A stretch of 64,000 nucleotides of DNA from contig JAULJL010000003.1 of the NCBI GenBank assembly GCA_030761205.1, positions 30,076,123 through 30,140,122 on the forward strand, read 5' to 3'. Numbering within the stretch: the first letter of the stretch is position 1; the number at the start of each line of letters is the position of its first letter. Position numbers and translations under genes: made by a program. This document shows, in pieces, positions 22,298 through 33,500 of this stretch. The notes beneath the pieces were generated by a model. That model had not been told where the DNA came from and ran no database searches. It saw nothing but the letters and a program-made list of their open reading frames with translations. This DNA is from Fremontodendron californicum. Lineage: Eukaryota; Streptophyta; Magnoliopsida; Malvales; Malvaceae.

Positions 22298-23340
22298 GCA
22301 AATACATCTGCATATTCCCAGAGCAAGGCTATCAATTCACCTTTTATTGATGATGACAATGTGGTCCCAATTTTAACTTCCTTTATCTCCTCACGATTTC
22401 CTAAATTTATCATTTCCAATAGCTCCTTAGGAGGAAGTACTTGTTTCTCCTCTTGTTCTATTTTCCTTAATAAGTTCGGAGGTAGACCAAAATCCTCAGT
22501 ATCTTCGTCGGCCTCAAAATCACCCGTCCAAATGGGTCTTTCAAAATCAATTTCAGAATTACTGACAGGAAAGTCCTCATATTCCGCATCTGGAAGATAC
22601 TTTCCAAGACCCTTTCCAGCCCTGCAGCCCTTTCCTACGGTAGTTCTTACTCCCAACCTTGTATTCCTAGACAACTTCTGCTTTGGAATTTTTTGTCCCT
22701 CAGTGACAAAAATCGTATTTACAAATTCCAAAGACCGGAAGGAACATTCTACAGCATCCTCATTGGGTTCAATGTAAGGAGATTCAGTGGACGCGAAAGC
22801 TATTATATCATCTTCTCCTGACACACTAATCAAGCGCCCCTCCATTACAAACTTTAACTTTTGATGGAGAGATGAAGGTACTGCCCTAGCGGAATATATC
22901 CAAGGCCTCCCTAGTAAGCAATTGTAGGCTGGGTTAATATCCATGACCTGAAAGTCAACCTTATAGTTACATGGACCTTCTCCAGAGGAACCTTAATAGT
23001 TCCCATTACATCTCTCCCGGTACCATCAAAAGCTCTGACTATTGTGCAACTCGGTAACATATAAGAAACATCAATTGGCAATTTAGACAGGGTTGCCAAG
23101 GGCATTACATTAAATGAAGAAACATTATCCAGAAGCACCCTCGATAGTATATGCCCCTTGCAAATTGTTGTTATGTGAAGAGCCTTTGTTGACCCAATAC
23201 CATTGGGTGGTATTTCATCATAACTGAAATATATATGGTCGTCTGCCGCAATGTTTCCCACCAGCCTGTCTAATTTTTCTACCGATATGTTGTTAGCCAC
23301 ATATTCCCTAGTTGAAAACTCTCAGTAAGGCATTTCTATG
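22237..23340 (-). pseudogene. Aspartic protease and linker of element B
   Basis: The retroviral-type protease region reads SRVLLDNVSSFNVMPLATL, where the usual active-site triplet D-(N/S/T)-G is DNV, so the Gly is lost. Next come SCTIVRAFDGTGRDVMGTI and, after a frame change near 22930, the second conserved block MDINPAYNCLLGRPWIYSA. The linker carries a G-patch-like segment (GCRAGKGLGKYLP) common between protease and RT in Tat elements, then KQVLPPKELLEMINLG and ELIALLWEYADVFAWSYQDM, which leads into RT. Confidence 0.85.
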
Positions 23341-23660
23341 TGGCTCTGAGTTCAATAGCAATGAGAGGATTGAAATTCTAGCTGGTTGATGCTGTAATTG
23401 CTCAACCACACTATACTCACTATGCTTTATGAATTTTAAAAATTCGCAAGCCTCCTTCTCGTTACCGGCTCTTTTATCTTGTTTACCGGGGTTGACCCCC
23501 TTTCTACTTCTTTTGACGAATCCATCTCAATATGGATTGGTTCAGCTACCTTTTTTCTTTTATCCATTCCTCCATCCTTTCTCGTTGATCCCTATTCAAC
23601 AACCTTAAGGGCATAACACCTTCCACTTCGTGTTAAGTGCCCCACTCCTGTGATATCTTG

Positions 23661-25822
23661 CTAACTTGAAGATCGTGGCATAACCATGCTGCAGTCATAC
23701 TTCCACGGTGTAGCTTTTTTTTCCTTGTATGAAAAGGAAGAAGGCAATTCTATGATTAACTTAGGCATAATTTCATTAACAACTGGCATAACTTTCTCCT
23801 CTGGTTCATCGTAATAGATGATCAAAGGTTGTCCTATCCCGTAGCTAGCTGCATTCTCAATAACCTCTACTTCCTCCTCTATTTCCTCGTAAAACTGGGC
23901 CTCCCCCTCATCCATCATCTTTCGGACTTTAGCCCGAAAGTCCCCGCATTCCTGTATAATATGACCTTTACATCTATGGAACGGGCACCAATTCTCTACC
24001 CTGTTTGCAACCATTCTTAAACTGTCTCCATCCTCCACCATTCCTGCTTTAACCATTTCAACCCATACTGTTATCATTGGGGTCTTGACTTCACTGACAT
24101 TCCTTTTTACCCTTCTGACCTCCCCTGTCAATACTGCATTTACCCGATTCTCAGCATGATTAGGCAATGGATTTCTTGCTACATTCGGGCCATTCTTTGA
24201 CCCAAATTTCACCACCCCAGAGTTGATCAGACTTTGGACTTTTTTCTAAGGCAATGCAATCCTCAGTCAAATGCCCCTGAATCCCTGTGTGATACACGTA
24301 GTTAGCATTTGCGTTGTACCATCTTGGGTATGGCGGTGTTAGAGGTTTAAGGTATACGGGTGCAACAAGTTGACCCTGCAACAATTTGGGATATAGATCG
24401 CCATAAGTGATAGGAATCAGATCAAATGAGGGTCTTTTATCATTCCTTGGTGAACGTTGGTCATTGTGCACGGTACTCTGGTCGTTTGGAACAGTGTTTC
24501 GGGGAAGGTTTATCTATGGGGACACGCTAGTTGGAAATGACTGTTGCGGTATGTTGGTATAAGGGAATGTGTTTTGAGTAAGGTGGTTCACATTGGGGTA
24601 GTAAAAATTATACCCCGGGTAAGGTGTGTAAGGTGCATAGTGTGTAGGAGGAGTATAGGGCTTGGGAGATGTATACAGTGTAGGAGGTGCATAGGGATCA
24701 TGGTTGAAGCTAACTGTGTGGGTTTTCTTCTTTTTCTTAGTAGGGAATACCTTCTTCGGAGTAGCAGACTCACCCCCTTCCATTTTCCTATTCTTAATGG
24801 CAGACTCTATTATCTCTCCAGATATCACCATATCTGCAAAGTCTTTGGTGGCACTCCCTAGCAATTTATCATAATACGGTGTTTCAAAGTATTGATGAAA
24901 AGCACTGTAGTTTTCTTGTAGGTCAAAGGAGGTTGTACTTGTGTAGCCAGGTCTCTCCATCTCTGAGAATATTCTTTGAAGCTTTCAGTAGCTTTCTTTT
25001 CCATGTTTTGCAGAGTTAGACGGTCAGGCACCATGTCCGTCACATGCTTGTATTGTTTCATGAAAGCTCTGGCTAGATCCATCCAAGAACGGATCTTAGT
25101 ACGATTAAGCTGGTTATACCACTGAGTTGTAGACCCTGTCAAGCTATCTAAAAATAGTGGATAAGCAATTTTTCATCTTTATCATGTTCGGTCATCTTTC
25201 GGCAATACATAGTCAGGTGAGCTGACGGGTTGGTAGTTCTGTCATATTTCTCAAAATCGGGTACTTTAAACTTGGGAGGAATCACCAATCCATGTACCAA
25301 GCTCATCTATTTGGCATCCAGACTGCCAAATAACTCTACCCCCTCTATTGCTCTTAATCTCTCTTCCAACAACTGGTACTTCTTCTGGGATTCTCTAGTT
25401 TCCACCTTCCTCAGCTCAGCCAACCTTGCTTTTTCTTTCTCAGCCAGTTCCTCAAAGTCCGAAACATCAATAATATCACTTGGGTCTTTCCCAATATTAC
25501 CGTTTCCAGGAACATAATTCTATGCTTCAGCTGCTGGTTGGATATAAACATAGGAGGCTGCCCCAGTTGGCAACTCATTTCCTATATGCTGGGATGCTTG
25601 GCCCTTTAGATGCCCGATTTCAGGTTGATCTTCTTCATTTACCACCCCTTTTCTAATGACCAAATTCTCCCCCATCCCTTTTTGTCTTATCATGGCGTTC
25701 ATCATTTCTATGAGTTTAGCCATTTGTTCCCTCAATTTCTCCTGAGACTTAATCAGCTGTTCCTGTAGTTCCCTTTGAATCCGTTCCATCCTCTCTATAC
25801 GAGCAAGATGATTATTCTCCAT
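23661..25822 (-). pseudogene. gag: Gag of Tat/Ogre element B, broken in several frames
   Basis: The start ATG at 25822 opens MENNHLARIERMERIQREL, a coiled coil matching the A copy's MKNDQLARIERMERI. The core shows TGSTTQWYNQLNRTKIRSWM, TDMVPDRLTLQNMEKKA and YSQRWRDLATQVQPPLTYKK, then KDFADMVISGEIIESAIKN. A Pro/Tyr-rich stretch (24760-24514) follows, then two zinc-knuckle-like pieces: YVYHTGIQGHLTEDC (first Cys changed to Tyr) and CPFHRCKGHIIQECGDFRAK. At least four frame changes lie between 25520 and 24160. Length and layout are those of Tat gag (long, with Cys/His segments near the end). Confidence 0.9.
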
Positions 25823-26449
25823 GATCCTAGTTGAGATCTAGTGTTGTAGCGGTGTCGAAAATCCGTTTCTTTTGGAGTGCACCCGATTTTACCTTTAATT
25901 TTTAAAACCATGGATTAGAAATTATTGATTTATTAAAGTATTTATTGAGTGAATGAATGAAATGTACATGACTAATCAACAAACAAATGATTATTACCAA
26001 ATGACTAAATGAATGACTAGTTATAAACAAATGAATGATTATCAACAGATGATTAAATGAAGAACTATTAATAAAAAATTGAATGAGTTGACATATGGAG
26101 AATGTTTCCATGAAAAGGAAACTAATGGTATTTGCCTTAAAATCGGATCCCAAAGCCAAAGATTTTCATTAATTCATGGAAAACTTCGTACAATAATATT
26201 TCTTAATATCGGGTTACATAAAAACATCTGCCTCTACTAGTCTTAAACTTCAATAAATGCAACAACCACTCATCATTCCTCCCAAAGCCTTCAATTCTTT
26301 CAACCCATCACTTGTCCTGCTGACTTTCTCGGATGATATCAGTAATGTCGACTTTCTCGGCTGGCAGTTGTTGCTCTATAGCCGTATGGAGTGACTCACA
26401 TCAAGGACGTTCTTCTTTTCACGTTTCCCAACCTGAACCATGACTGTTC
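25823..26449 (-). other. Spacer between ORF1 and gag of element B
   Basis: This is the equivalent of the spacer at 2311-2811. The part at 25940-26160 is rich in AATGAATGA / ATTTATT units, the reverse complement of the element A array. No conserved coding block was found. Confidence 0.55.
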
Positions 26450-28169
26450 ATTTTCTTGCTGTCATCTTTCTAGCTTGGTTGACAACAAAGAATGTATATC
26501 ATCCCATTTCTGCCGCTCTTGAGAAAACCTGAACTCTTTTTCTTTACTTTCCTTGGCCTTAATCTTCCAATAATCCAACTCCATTTGGAGTTTCTTCACT
26601 TGTTTCTCATGAGATATGAAAGAAATACTGGCTCCCGTGAATCTTCCCGTGGCCCTTATCTTCTTATTTTCTTGATGCACATCTAATATATCGGCCAATG
26701 TTGTATGCTTTTCTGTGACCACTTTCCTTGTCTTGGTCTCTTGGATCTCTAGCTTAGTCCTCAAATCCTCGACATCTTCTTGAAGCTTATCGCATTCTTG
26801 CTTTAGCTTTCCTTTGTCTTTTTCTAGTTCTTGCCTAACTAGCTCAACTTCTGACGATATTACCGATTCAGGCTAAAGGACAACTGGATGAACAGAAGGA
26901 TCTTCGGCGGGAAGCACAATGTCACGAAGCTTCTTGGCCCTCCATACTAGATAAGCTGGAGTAGCATTGTCAGTATACCTACCCACTTGTGAACGGTATA
27001 ATTCTTTCCATTCCACGATGACTTGACTATTCTCCCCATATATCCAGGCTCACCATAAGAAAAATCCATCAAGATAAGCTCATGAGTCATCGGGATAAAC
27101 TGTTCAGATCCATACTACCTCCGCACTAGTAAGGGTGCATAACTAACAGCTCCCCAAATTCCCAACAATGGAACCCATAAGTTCTCACCACAACGGTACA
27201 AAATCAACCCAAGTGGTATCCACGGAACCCTCCAAGTTATATCCTCCTTTCCTAAGTGACAGAGAGTCCTAATCCATTGTTTCTTATCCCTTTTCTTGGA
27301 CCATTTCTTGTTGTTGAATTTGGTAAGAGGAACACATGTCTTCATATAGGGCTGAAGCTTCCCATTATCATTCCCCCAGAAATGACTCTGAATTCAACGT
27401 ACAGAAGTTGTACACAACCTTCGAAGCATCCTTTTCTTTTCCTCCGACAGTAACTAAGTGACCTAATCATCTCAGCAAGAATAATAGTAGAAGGATCAAT
27501 ATGTTTGTCTAACCGATCAAAGAAATCCACTACAGCTACCTCGACATGACCTTCTACTTTCAGAAACATAACCAACCCATAAATGGCCAAAGCGAATACA
27601 TCCAACACGTGATCACCATCCGGGTTGCTCTTGATATGATTCCGTAAGAATACCCAAGGAATGCAGTCACTCGAACCTTTCTTCTTTATCTGTGGAGAAT
27701 CTACCCGAAATATCTATACCCATCACTTTAGAAAGTTTCTTCCGACAACTTGATGTTTTCTGCTCCTTCCAATAGAACTTATCCGGATTTGCTGACTCAA
27801 TACGGAGCAAGGTAGAAATTCCTCAAGGGTGGGTACCATATCCTCCTGATTAAAAGTGAAACACCGGTATGAAGGATCCCAGAACTGTACTATGACCCTA
27901 ATCAGTTGTTCGTCTACCTCGATCGGGAGAAGTAGAGCTATATCACCATATTTCCTAATGAATTCATTCTTCCTATCAAATCCCCATAGTCTCCAAATTT
28001 CTCTTAATCCCGCTAAATCATTTCGAACAAAATCCAAGTGAACTAACTCGGGAAGTGTAGATGTAAAACCCATGGCCAAACAGTCTCCCTAATTTGCTTC
28101 AGACTCAATTCTGACCTCCTGGTATGTCTTGCTAACCACTGATATTGATAAAATGTCTCTGCGTTCCAT
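26450..28169 (-). pseudogene. ORF1 (DUF7745-type) of Tat/Ogre element B, broken
   Basis: The start is taken at 28169 (MERRDILSISVVSKTYQEV), with a stop about 80 bp later; the match resumes at CLAMGFTSTLPELVHLDFV. The DUF7745-like core includes LPIEVDEQLIRVIVQFWDPS, YRCFTFNQEDMVPTLEEF, MLDVFALAIYGLVMFLKVEG, FFDRLDKHIDP, AEMIRSLSYCRR, DITWRVPWIPLGLILYRCGE and VPLLGIWGAVSYAPLLVRR. Beyond 27115 the frame is broken. The piece 26764-26462 (ISHEKQVKKLQMELDYWKIK) is a coiled coil, as expected for the C-terminus. Conservation of the same blocks in A and B, despite decay of both, argues that the protein was under selection in the source elements. Its role is unknown. Confidence 0.85.
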
Positions 28170-28987
28170 GACTATAACAAAACTCTTCGGTTGGCACCCG
28201 ATTTAAGGAAAATATCCCTAAGTGATCATGATGCATGAAATGAAAACAAAACAAAACAAAAATATGAGTCAGTAATAGGATAATACAATAAAAAATCATA
28301 ATAAAATTAAAAAAATAAATAATTAGTGAAAAGTAAGAAATGCTCCTCAGAGTGTTTCCTAGCTTCGGGATATCTAATCAAAATCTGGCATGGCTTTGCC
28401 TAGGTTCATTACATAAGGGTGAATTGGTTCGAAAGCCCCGAATTGTTCCTCACTGTCGTCGGTGAAGGCTAGTAAGGCACCCTTATAAAAGCGGGTTCAA
28501 TTCGTTAGAGTTCATTTTCTCGGCTTATGCAGAGGCTATTGCCACACGAAGCGTAGGGAGTCTAATACTCCAAAAGTGTTTCACTAGCTTATGCGGAGGC
28601 TATCGCCTCACGAAGCGTAGGTACTTTACTTCCACCTAAAGGGACATAACCCGAGTATAGGGCTCATAAGATGCAAATGCACGTGTAGTGTGTGAGGAGG
28701 AACAATCAAACCTTTCACCAATTATCCTAACCTCTTATTCTAAATAACCCGACAAAACATTAAAAACAAGATAACGTCAAGCATTAGCAAAAAATATACA
28801 AGAAAATAAACTAGAGAAAAATAATAATATGTATGCACATGAATATGAACATATTTAAAAACATTTTATTATTTTCAAAATTCTTTTTATTATTAGAAAG
28901 GTGGGAATTAAAATTAAATACCAAATAAACCAACAAAAACTGAGACTTTGATAACACACGACTAATTCTAAGCCTAACTCTCTAATG
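28170..28987 (-). other. 5' leader of element B
   Basis: This non-coding region lies between the primer site and ORF1. The part from 28355 to 28515 matches the window start (element A leader). The region 28240-28330 is A-rich. Two 36-bp direct repeats with hairpin potential lie at 28522-28557 and 28586-28621 and are listed separately. Confidence 0.75.
28522..28621. repeat. Two direct repeats with hairpin potential in the leader
   Basis: The 36-bp unit GCTTATGCGGAGGCTATCGC...CACGAAGCGTAGG occurs at 28522-28557 and 28586-28621, start to start 64 bp, with a few substitutions. The second copy contains the perfect stem GAGGC-TATC-GCCTC. The position, inside the RNA leader between primer site and ORF1, is where packaging or dimerisation signals of retroelements lie; that role is only a guess. 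Confidence 0.7.
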
Positions 28988-29005
28988 TCCCCAGTGGAGT
29001 CGCCA
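28988..29005 (-). promoter_or_regulatory. tRNA-Arg-type primer binding site of element B
   Basis: On the minus strand this reads TGGCGACTCCACTGGGGA, three bases after the LTR end GGTTGCTACA. This sequence type is the primer site known for Ogre/Tat elements and attributed to tRNA-Arg. It fixes the orientation of element B and shows that the LTR at 29009 is its 5' LTR. Confidence 0.85.
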
Positions 29006-29008
29006 AGC

Positions 29009-30576
29009 TGTAGCAACCTAAAAAATAAAAAGGCTCATCGCAAGACTTTATTATTCGTTAAACGTGACATTAAAAAAAAAACCCGAGAAAAGGTCGACTT
29101 AATTCCTCTTGAAAAATGAAGGTTTTGAAAATGACGTTGAAAAAGACATGGAGTCGCTACAAATCTTTTTTAGCTAGGTGTGATGGGCCACCTATTAAAA
29201 TCGATTTTGTAAAACATTTTAAAATTAATTAAAACATTTTTAAAAGCAATTTCAAGTATGCGGTATAAACCAGAGAAAATCGAAGAATCAGGTTCGGGAC
29301 TCGGTTACGTGCTGGGAAGGATTAGCACCCCCACAACGCCCGTATAAAACGGTACCTTATTAATCGTGTGTTATCTCAAGTCTCGGTAAAAAGGCAATTT
29401 TTAATTTAGTATTTCAAGTTAATTCCCAATTTAAATAAAAATAATTCCATTTTTAACTGAAAATGATTCGAAATTTATTAATTCAAAATCTTCCTACATT
29501 CCCTGAAAATTTGGCAAAATATAGAAATTTTATTTATTTATAAAATTTTCCGAATCATTCTCGTTTTAAGAAAGATATTCCCTTTTTAATAATAATTGAT
29601 GATATTCTCTCCGGCAACCCGGAATAGAACACATGAATTATTCTAATTCGGGAATAACTTTGTTTTATTTAAAATCATTATCTTTTTCAAAACATTTTAA
29701 AGAAAAATATGAATATGTGTGACATAAATAAAATGACATAGCAAAGTCTAGATAATATAATGCAACCTAAATGATATGATATAATTTAAATGGCATAGCA
29801 TATTCTAAATGAAATGAAATATCCTAAGTAACATGATAAATTCTAAATGAAATGAAATATCCTAAGTAACATGATATATGCTAAATGAAATGATATGATT
29901 TAAATGACATGGCAAATTTAAATGACATGGTATATTTTAAATAATATAATCTATATAACATGGAATATAATCTAAGTGACATGAAATGATATGAAACATA
30001 AAATAATGTTATGATGAAATATGGATGAAAATAAAAATAATAATGCATGAACATAGTATATGCCAAATGATGTGACAAAAACAAATGACTAAATAAAAAG
30101 CATAAAATAACATGAAATATTCAAAACCATATAACAAACAAACATAACATCAAAAAATATAAATCAAAATTATAACAATACCATAGAAATTATCATAGAA
30201 AAAAATCACATATTAAATAAAATGCATGAATATGGAAAATGCAATGCATGAAAATGTATTTTTTTTTTTCTTTAAATAAGGAAATCCATATATCTAAAAA
30301 GATATCCGGCTACCTTAGGAAAATATGTCAAATTAAATTTTCTAAAACACAAAAAAAAAAAACTTTGTGATTTGTTAAAAACAGTTTTGAAAATCCTTGG
30401 ATGAAAATGAACCCTAGCGAACCCCCCTTATAAATAGCTATAATTTCCTAAGCTTGAAATCCGAGACTTGACCACCCTTAACTCGAGGTTGATAAAATGG
30501 CTTTTAAAATTTAAAATAGTCAAAAAACCAAACTAAGACAGTAGCTAAAGTCCCTTACGAACCCCTCTAAAATGCA
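29009..30576 (-). mobile_element. 5' LTR of element B, inner part (next to primer site)
   Basis: This is the 3'-most ~1.57 kb of the LTR in element sense, beginning on plus with TGTAGCAACC. It includes the block TTCGGGACTCGGTTACGTG at 29286 also found near 3965. The LTR is interrupted at 30576 by an inverted solo LTR and resumes at 35845. The full length without the insert is about 5.47 kb. Confidence 0.88.
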
Positions 30577-33500
30577 TGTAGACACCTAATTTTGTCCGGA
30601 CCACTAAAAAAGGTATATTTTTCATCCTAAATTAATTTTTCAGAATGTAAAAAGACTTTTTTCATCCTGCAGGTGGTACTCTAAGACTTAGTCTAAGAAG
30701 GTGAGCATAAAAAATCAAACTTGAAAAGGTCAACCCCGAAAAAGCAACCCCGAAAAATCAACTACTAAAAAAGTCAACCCAGTTTCAAAATCCATATTTG
30801 AAGTTCAATTGAAAAATGGCAAAAGAATTTTGATAATACGAGGTCTACATTGAAAGATATGGAGTTCAGAAGTTGGGTTACTAGTAGAAAAGAAACCCTA
30901 ATTCGGGAAATTTGGGGAAAAGTGCTTGAACGATCAAATTGGTCGAAATTGAAGGTCCCAAATAAAAGATAAGCACTGACTACGGGTAATGGAGAAGCTA
31001 CTTGAAAGAAAAATTGAAAGAAAACCGAGAATTAGGGTTTTTGGTGGATTTTGGTGAAATTTGGAATAATTACAGAAATGGCCAGATTTGGTAAGACTAA
31101 AGCCCCTAATTGATGAGGAGTGATTAAACAAGGATAGCCCAAGGCTCAGTTTGAAGAAAATCTGAAAATTGAAGTTGTTTTGAGCAAAACCGGGTTTCGG
31201 AGGCAAAAGGGCAAAATTGGAAAATTCGGGAAAAATAGCAAATGAACTTCAAAAATTCTAAAAAATTTCAGATCTCATTCTTAAATCATTTAGAAGAGAT
31301 TGGCGAAAGAAAATCCGGATTTGGAGTTCATTTGCAAAATGGCCAAATCCCAAGTCACCTATGTAGAAATTCAAAAGGATAAATCCCGAATAAATAGTAA
31401 ATGAGCTCCAAAAATTTTGAAAATTTGCAGATCTCATTCTTAAATTATTTGGAAGATATTGGAAAAATAAAATCTATATTCGGAGTTCGTTTGCAAAATG
31501 GCCAAATCCGGGCCCACTATGTAGTAATTCAAGCATATAAATCCCAAAAAATACCAAATGAGTTCCAAAAATTATGAAAACTTCTAGATCATACTTTTAA
31601 ATTATTTGGAAGAGATTGGTGAAAAAAAATCTGGATTCAGAGCTCGTTTAAAAATGGTGAAAGTTCAGGTGCACAAAAGGGTAATTTTGGAAGAAAAAAT
31701 CCAAATAAATAGCAAATGGGCTCGGAAAATTTTGAAAACTTCCAGAATTTTGTTTTTTATTATTTTTGAAGTATCAAAAAAATAAAATTTTAATTTGGAG
31801 TTCGTTTGCTATTTATTTAGATTCGAGTTTCAAAAAGGTCATTTTACCCAAGAAACCGAAAAAGGCCTTCTCTTGCTTTTAAAAAATTGAAGCATGGGCT
31901 GGAAGATGAGGGGTCAGCTGGCCAAGGCCCAAGGGAGGGCAGATATTTTCTGATTTTTCATCAAAGGACCAAGGGTGAAGAGGAAGGTAGTTATTTTTTG
32001 TGATCAAGCCTTTGAATTTGCAATACATGGACCAATGGTTGGAGAGAGAGCCTATTTATGACATCTTTATGACATCATAATTCAAGGGCTGATGATTGTA
32101 ATCTAATGGTGGGTTTTTACATTGAAGGCATCTTAAGTGATAGCCATTGGATGAAAAATAACTACCTTCCTTCTAGAAGAATACACCATTCGGCCAAGTC
32201 TAATAAGGGGGGCTGATTTCATTTTTTCAAGGTTTGGAGGCTGAAGGGAGGCAGTAGCTAAGGAGAAAAGGAGAGAAAAAAGAAAGGAAAAAGAGAGGAG
32301 AAAAAAGGAGGAAGAAAAGAAGGGTTTTAGCATTTTTCTTCTTGATTTGGAAAGCTAGAGCAAGGTAGCTATACTGTTTCTTGTTTATTTTTCTTATTTT
32401 ATTGACATTATATTGCTTGTTGATTGATTTTTCTTCTTTTTCATGAAATAAACTTGTTTCTAAAGAGCTATTATTTTGTTTTTCTTTTAAAAGAAAATAT
32501 AAAAAACAACAATCTTACATCCTTGTTTTTACCATGGCCGAATAGTTTACTTTGTGCTTAGATGATTTTCTTTTGGATTTTTGATCTCGTTCATGAGATT
32601 TATTGTGGTAGGTTAGCTTACTTGTGTTATATTAGCTTGATTTGTGGTAGGTTAGCTTGATTGTGATAGTTTAATAATATACCATGCTATGTGTTTGTGG
32701 CAATGCCATGCTAGTTTAGGTTGTTCCATTCAGCCATGATAGATTCTCTTGAACATGTTTGCATTTTATCATGTTTGTTTGTTTACCATGTTTCCATTGA
32801 TCTTCATGCATATATACCATGTTTGCATTTTATCATGTTTGTTTGTCTAATTCGGCCATGATAGATTTTTATACATATTTGCATTATTTATCATGTTTGC
32901 TAGTTTATTGCTTCCATGTATTTGTGTTATTGTTTGGCTAGGATTATACTACATGATTTGGTTTTATATGTGTATTTTCATTTTGTCTAGTTGATAGGTT
33001 TGCATTTCATGCCATTACATTGTGAATTTTGATTTGGTTTGCCATGTGTTTGTGTTATTGGCTAAATAGGATTGCATTAGTCTATTTTAATGGCCATTCG
33101 GTTTCTTCATGTAATTCTCGCATTGTGTGTGCATTTGCATTATGTTTAGGTTCCATTGGTTTGCATTATCATGCCATAAGATTGTATATTAGTTGCTGTT
33201 TGTTCATGCATTAGTTTTAGTTTTATTAGTTACTATATGTTTATGCCATTTTCATGCATTCTCATGACATTTAGGGTCTAGAATCATATTTGTATTGCCA
33301 TGCATATTCCCATGCATATAAGGTCTAGAATCATATTGGTATTGCCAAGCATTTTCTATGCTATTTGGGTCTTAGGAAACTTTGTATTGCCATGCATCTC
33401 ATGTCACTTTAGGTCTAAGTCTCATTTGCATTATCATACATCTCATGCATTCTTAGGTTAGGAGTACATTTATTGCCATGCATTTGCTATGCTATTTAGG

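Noticed and set aside
22230..22330. Ogre-type intron between protease and RT
   Set aside because: The two coding parts touch, with only a frame change.
22241..22777. 178-residue plus-strand frame
   Set aside because: It is the antisense shadow of the protease-RT linker of element B, which has recognisable motifs on the other strand.
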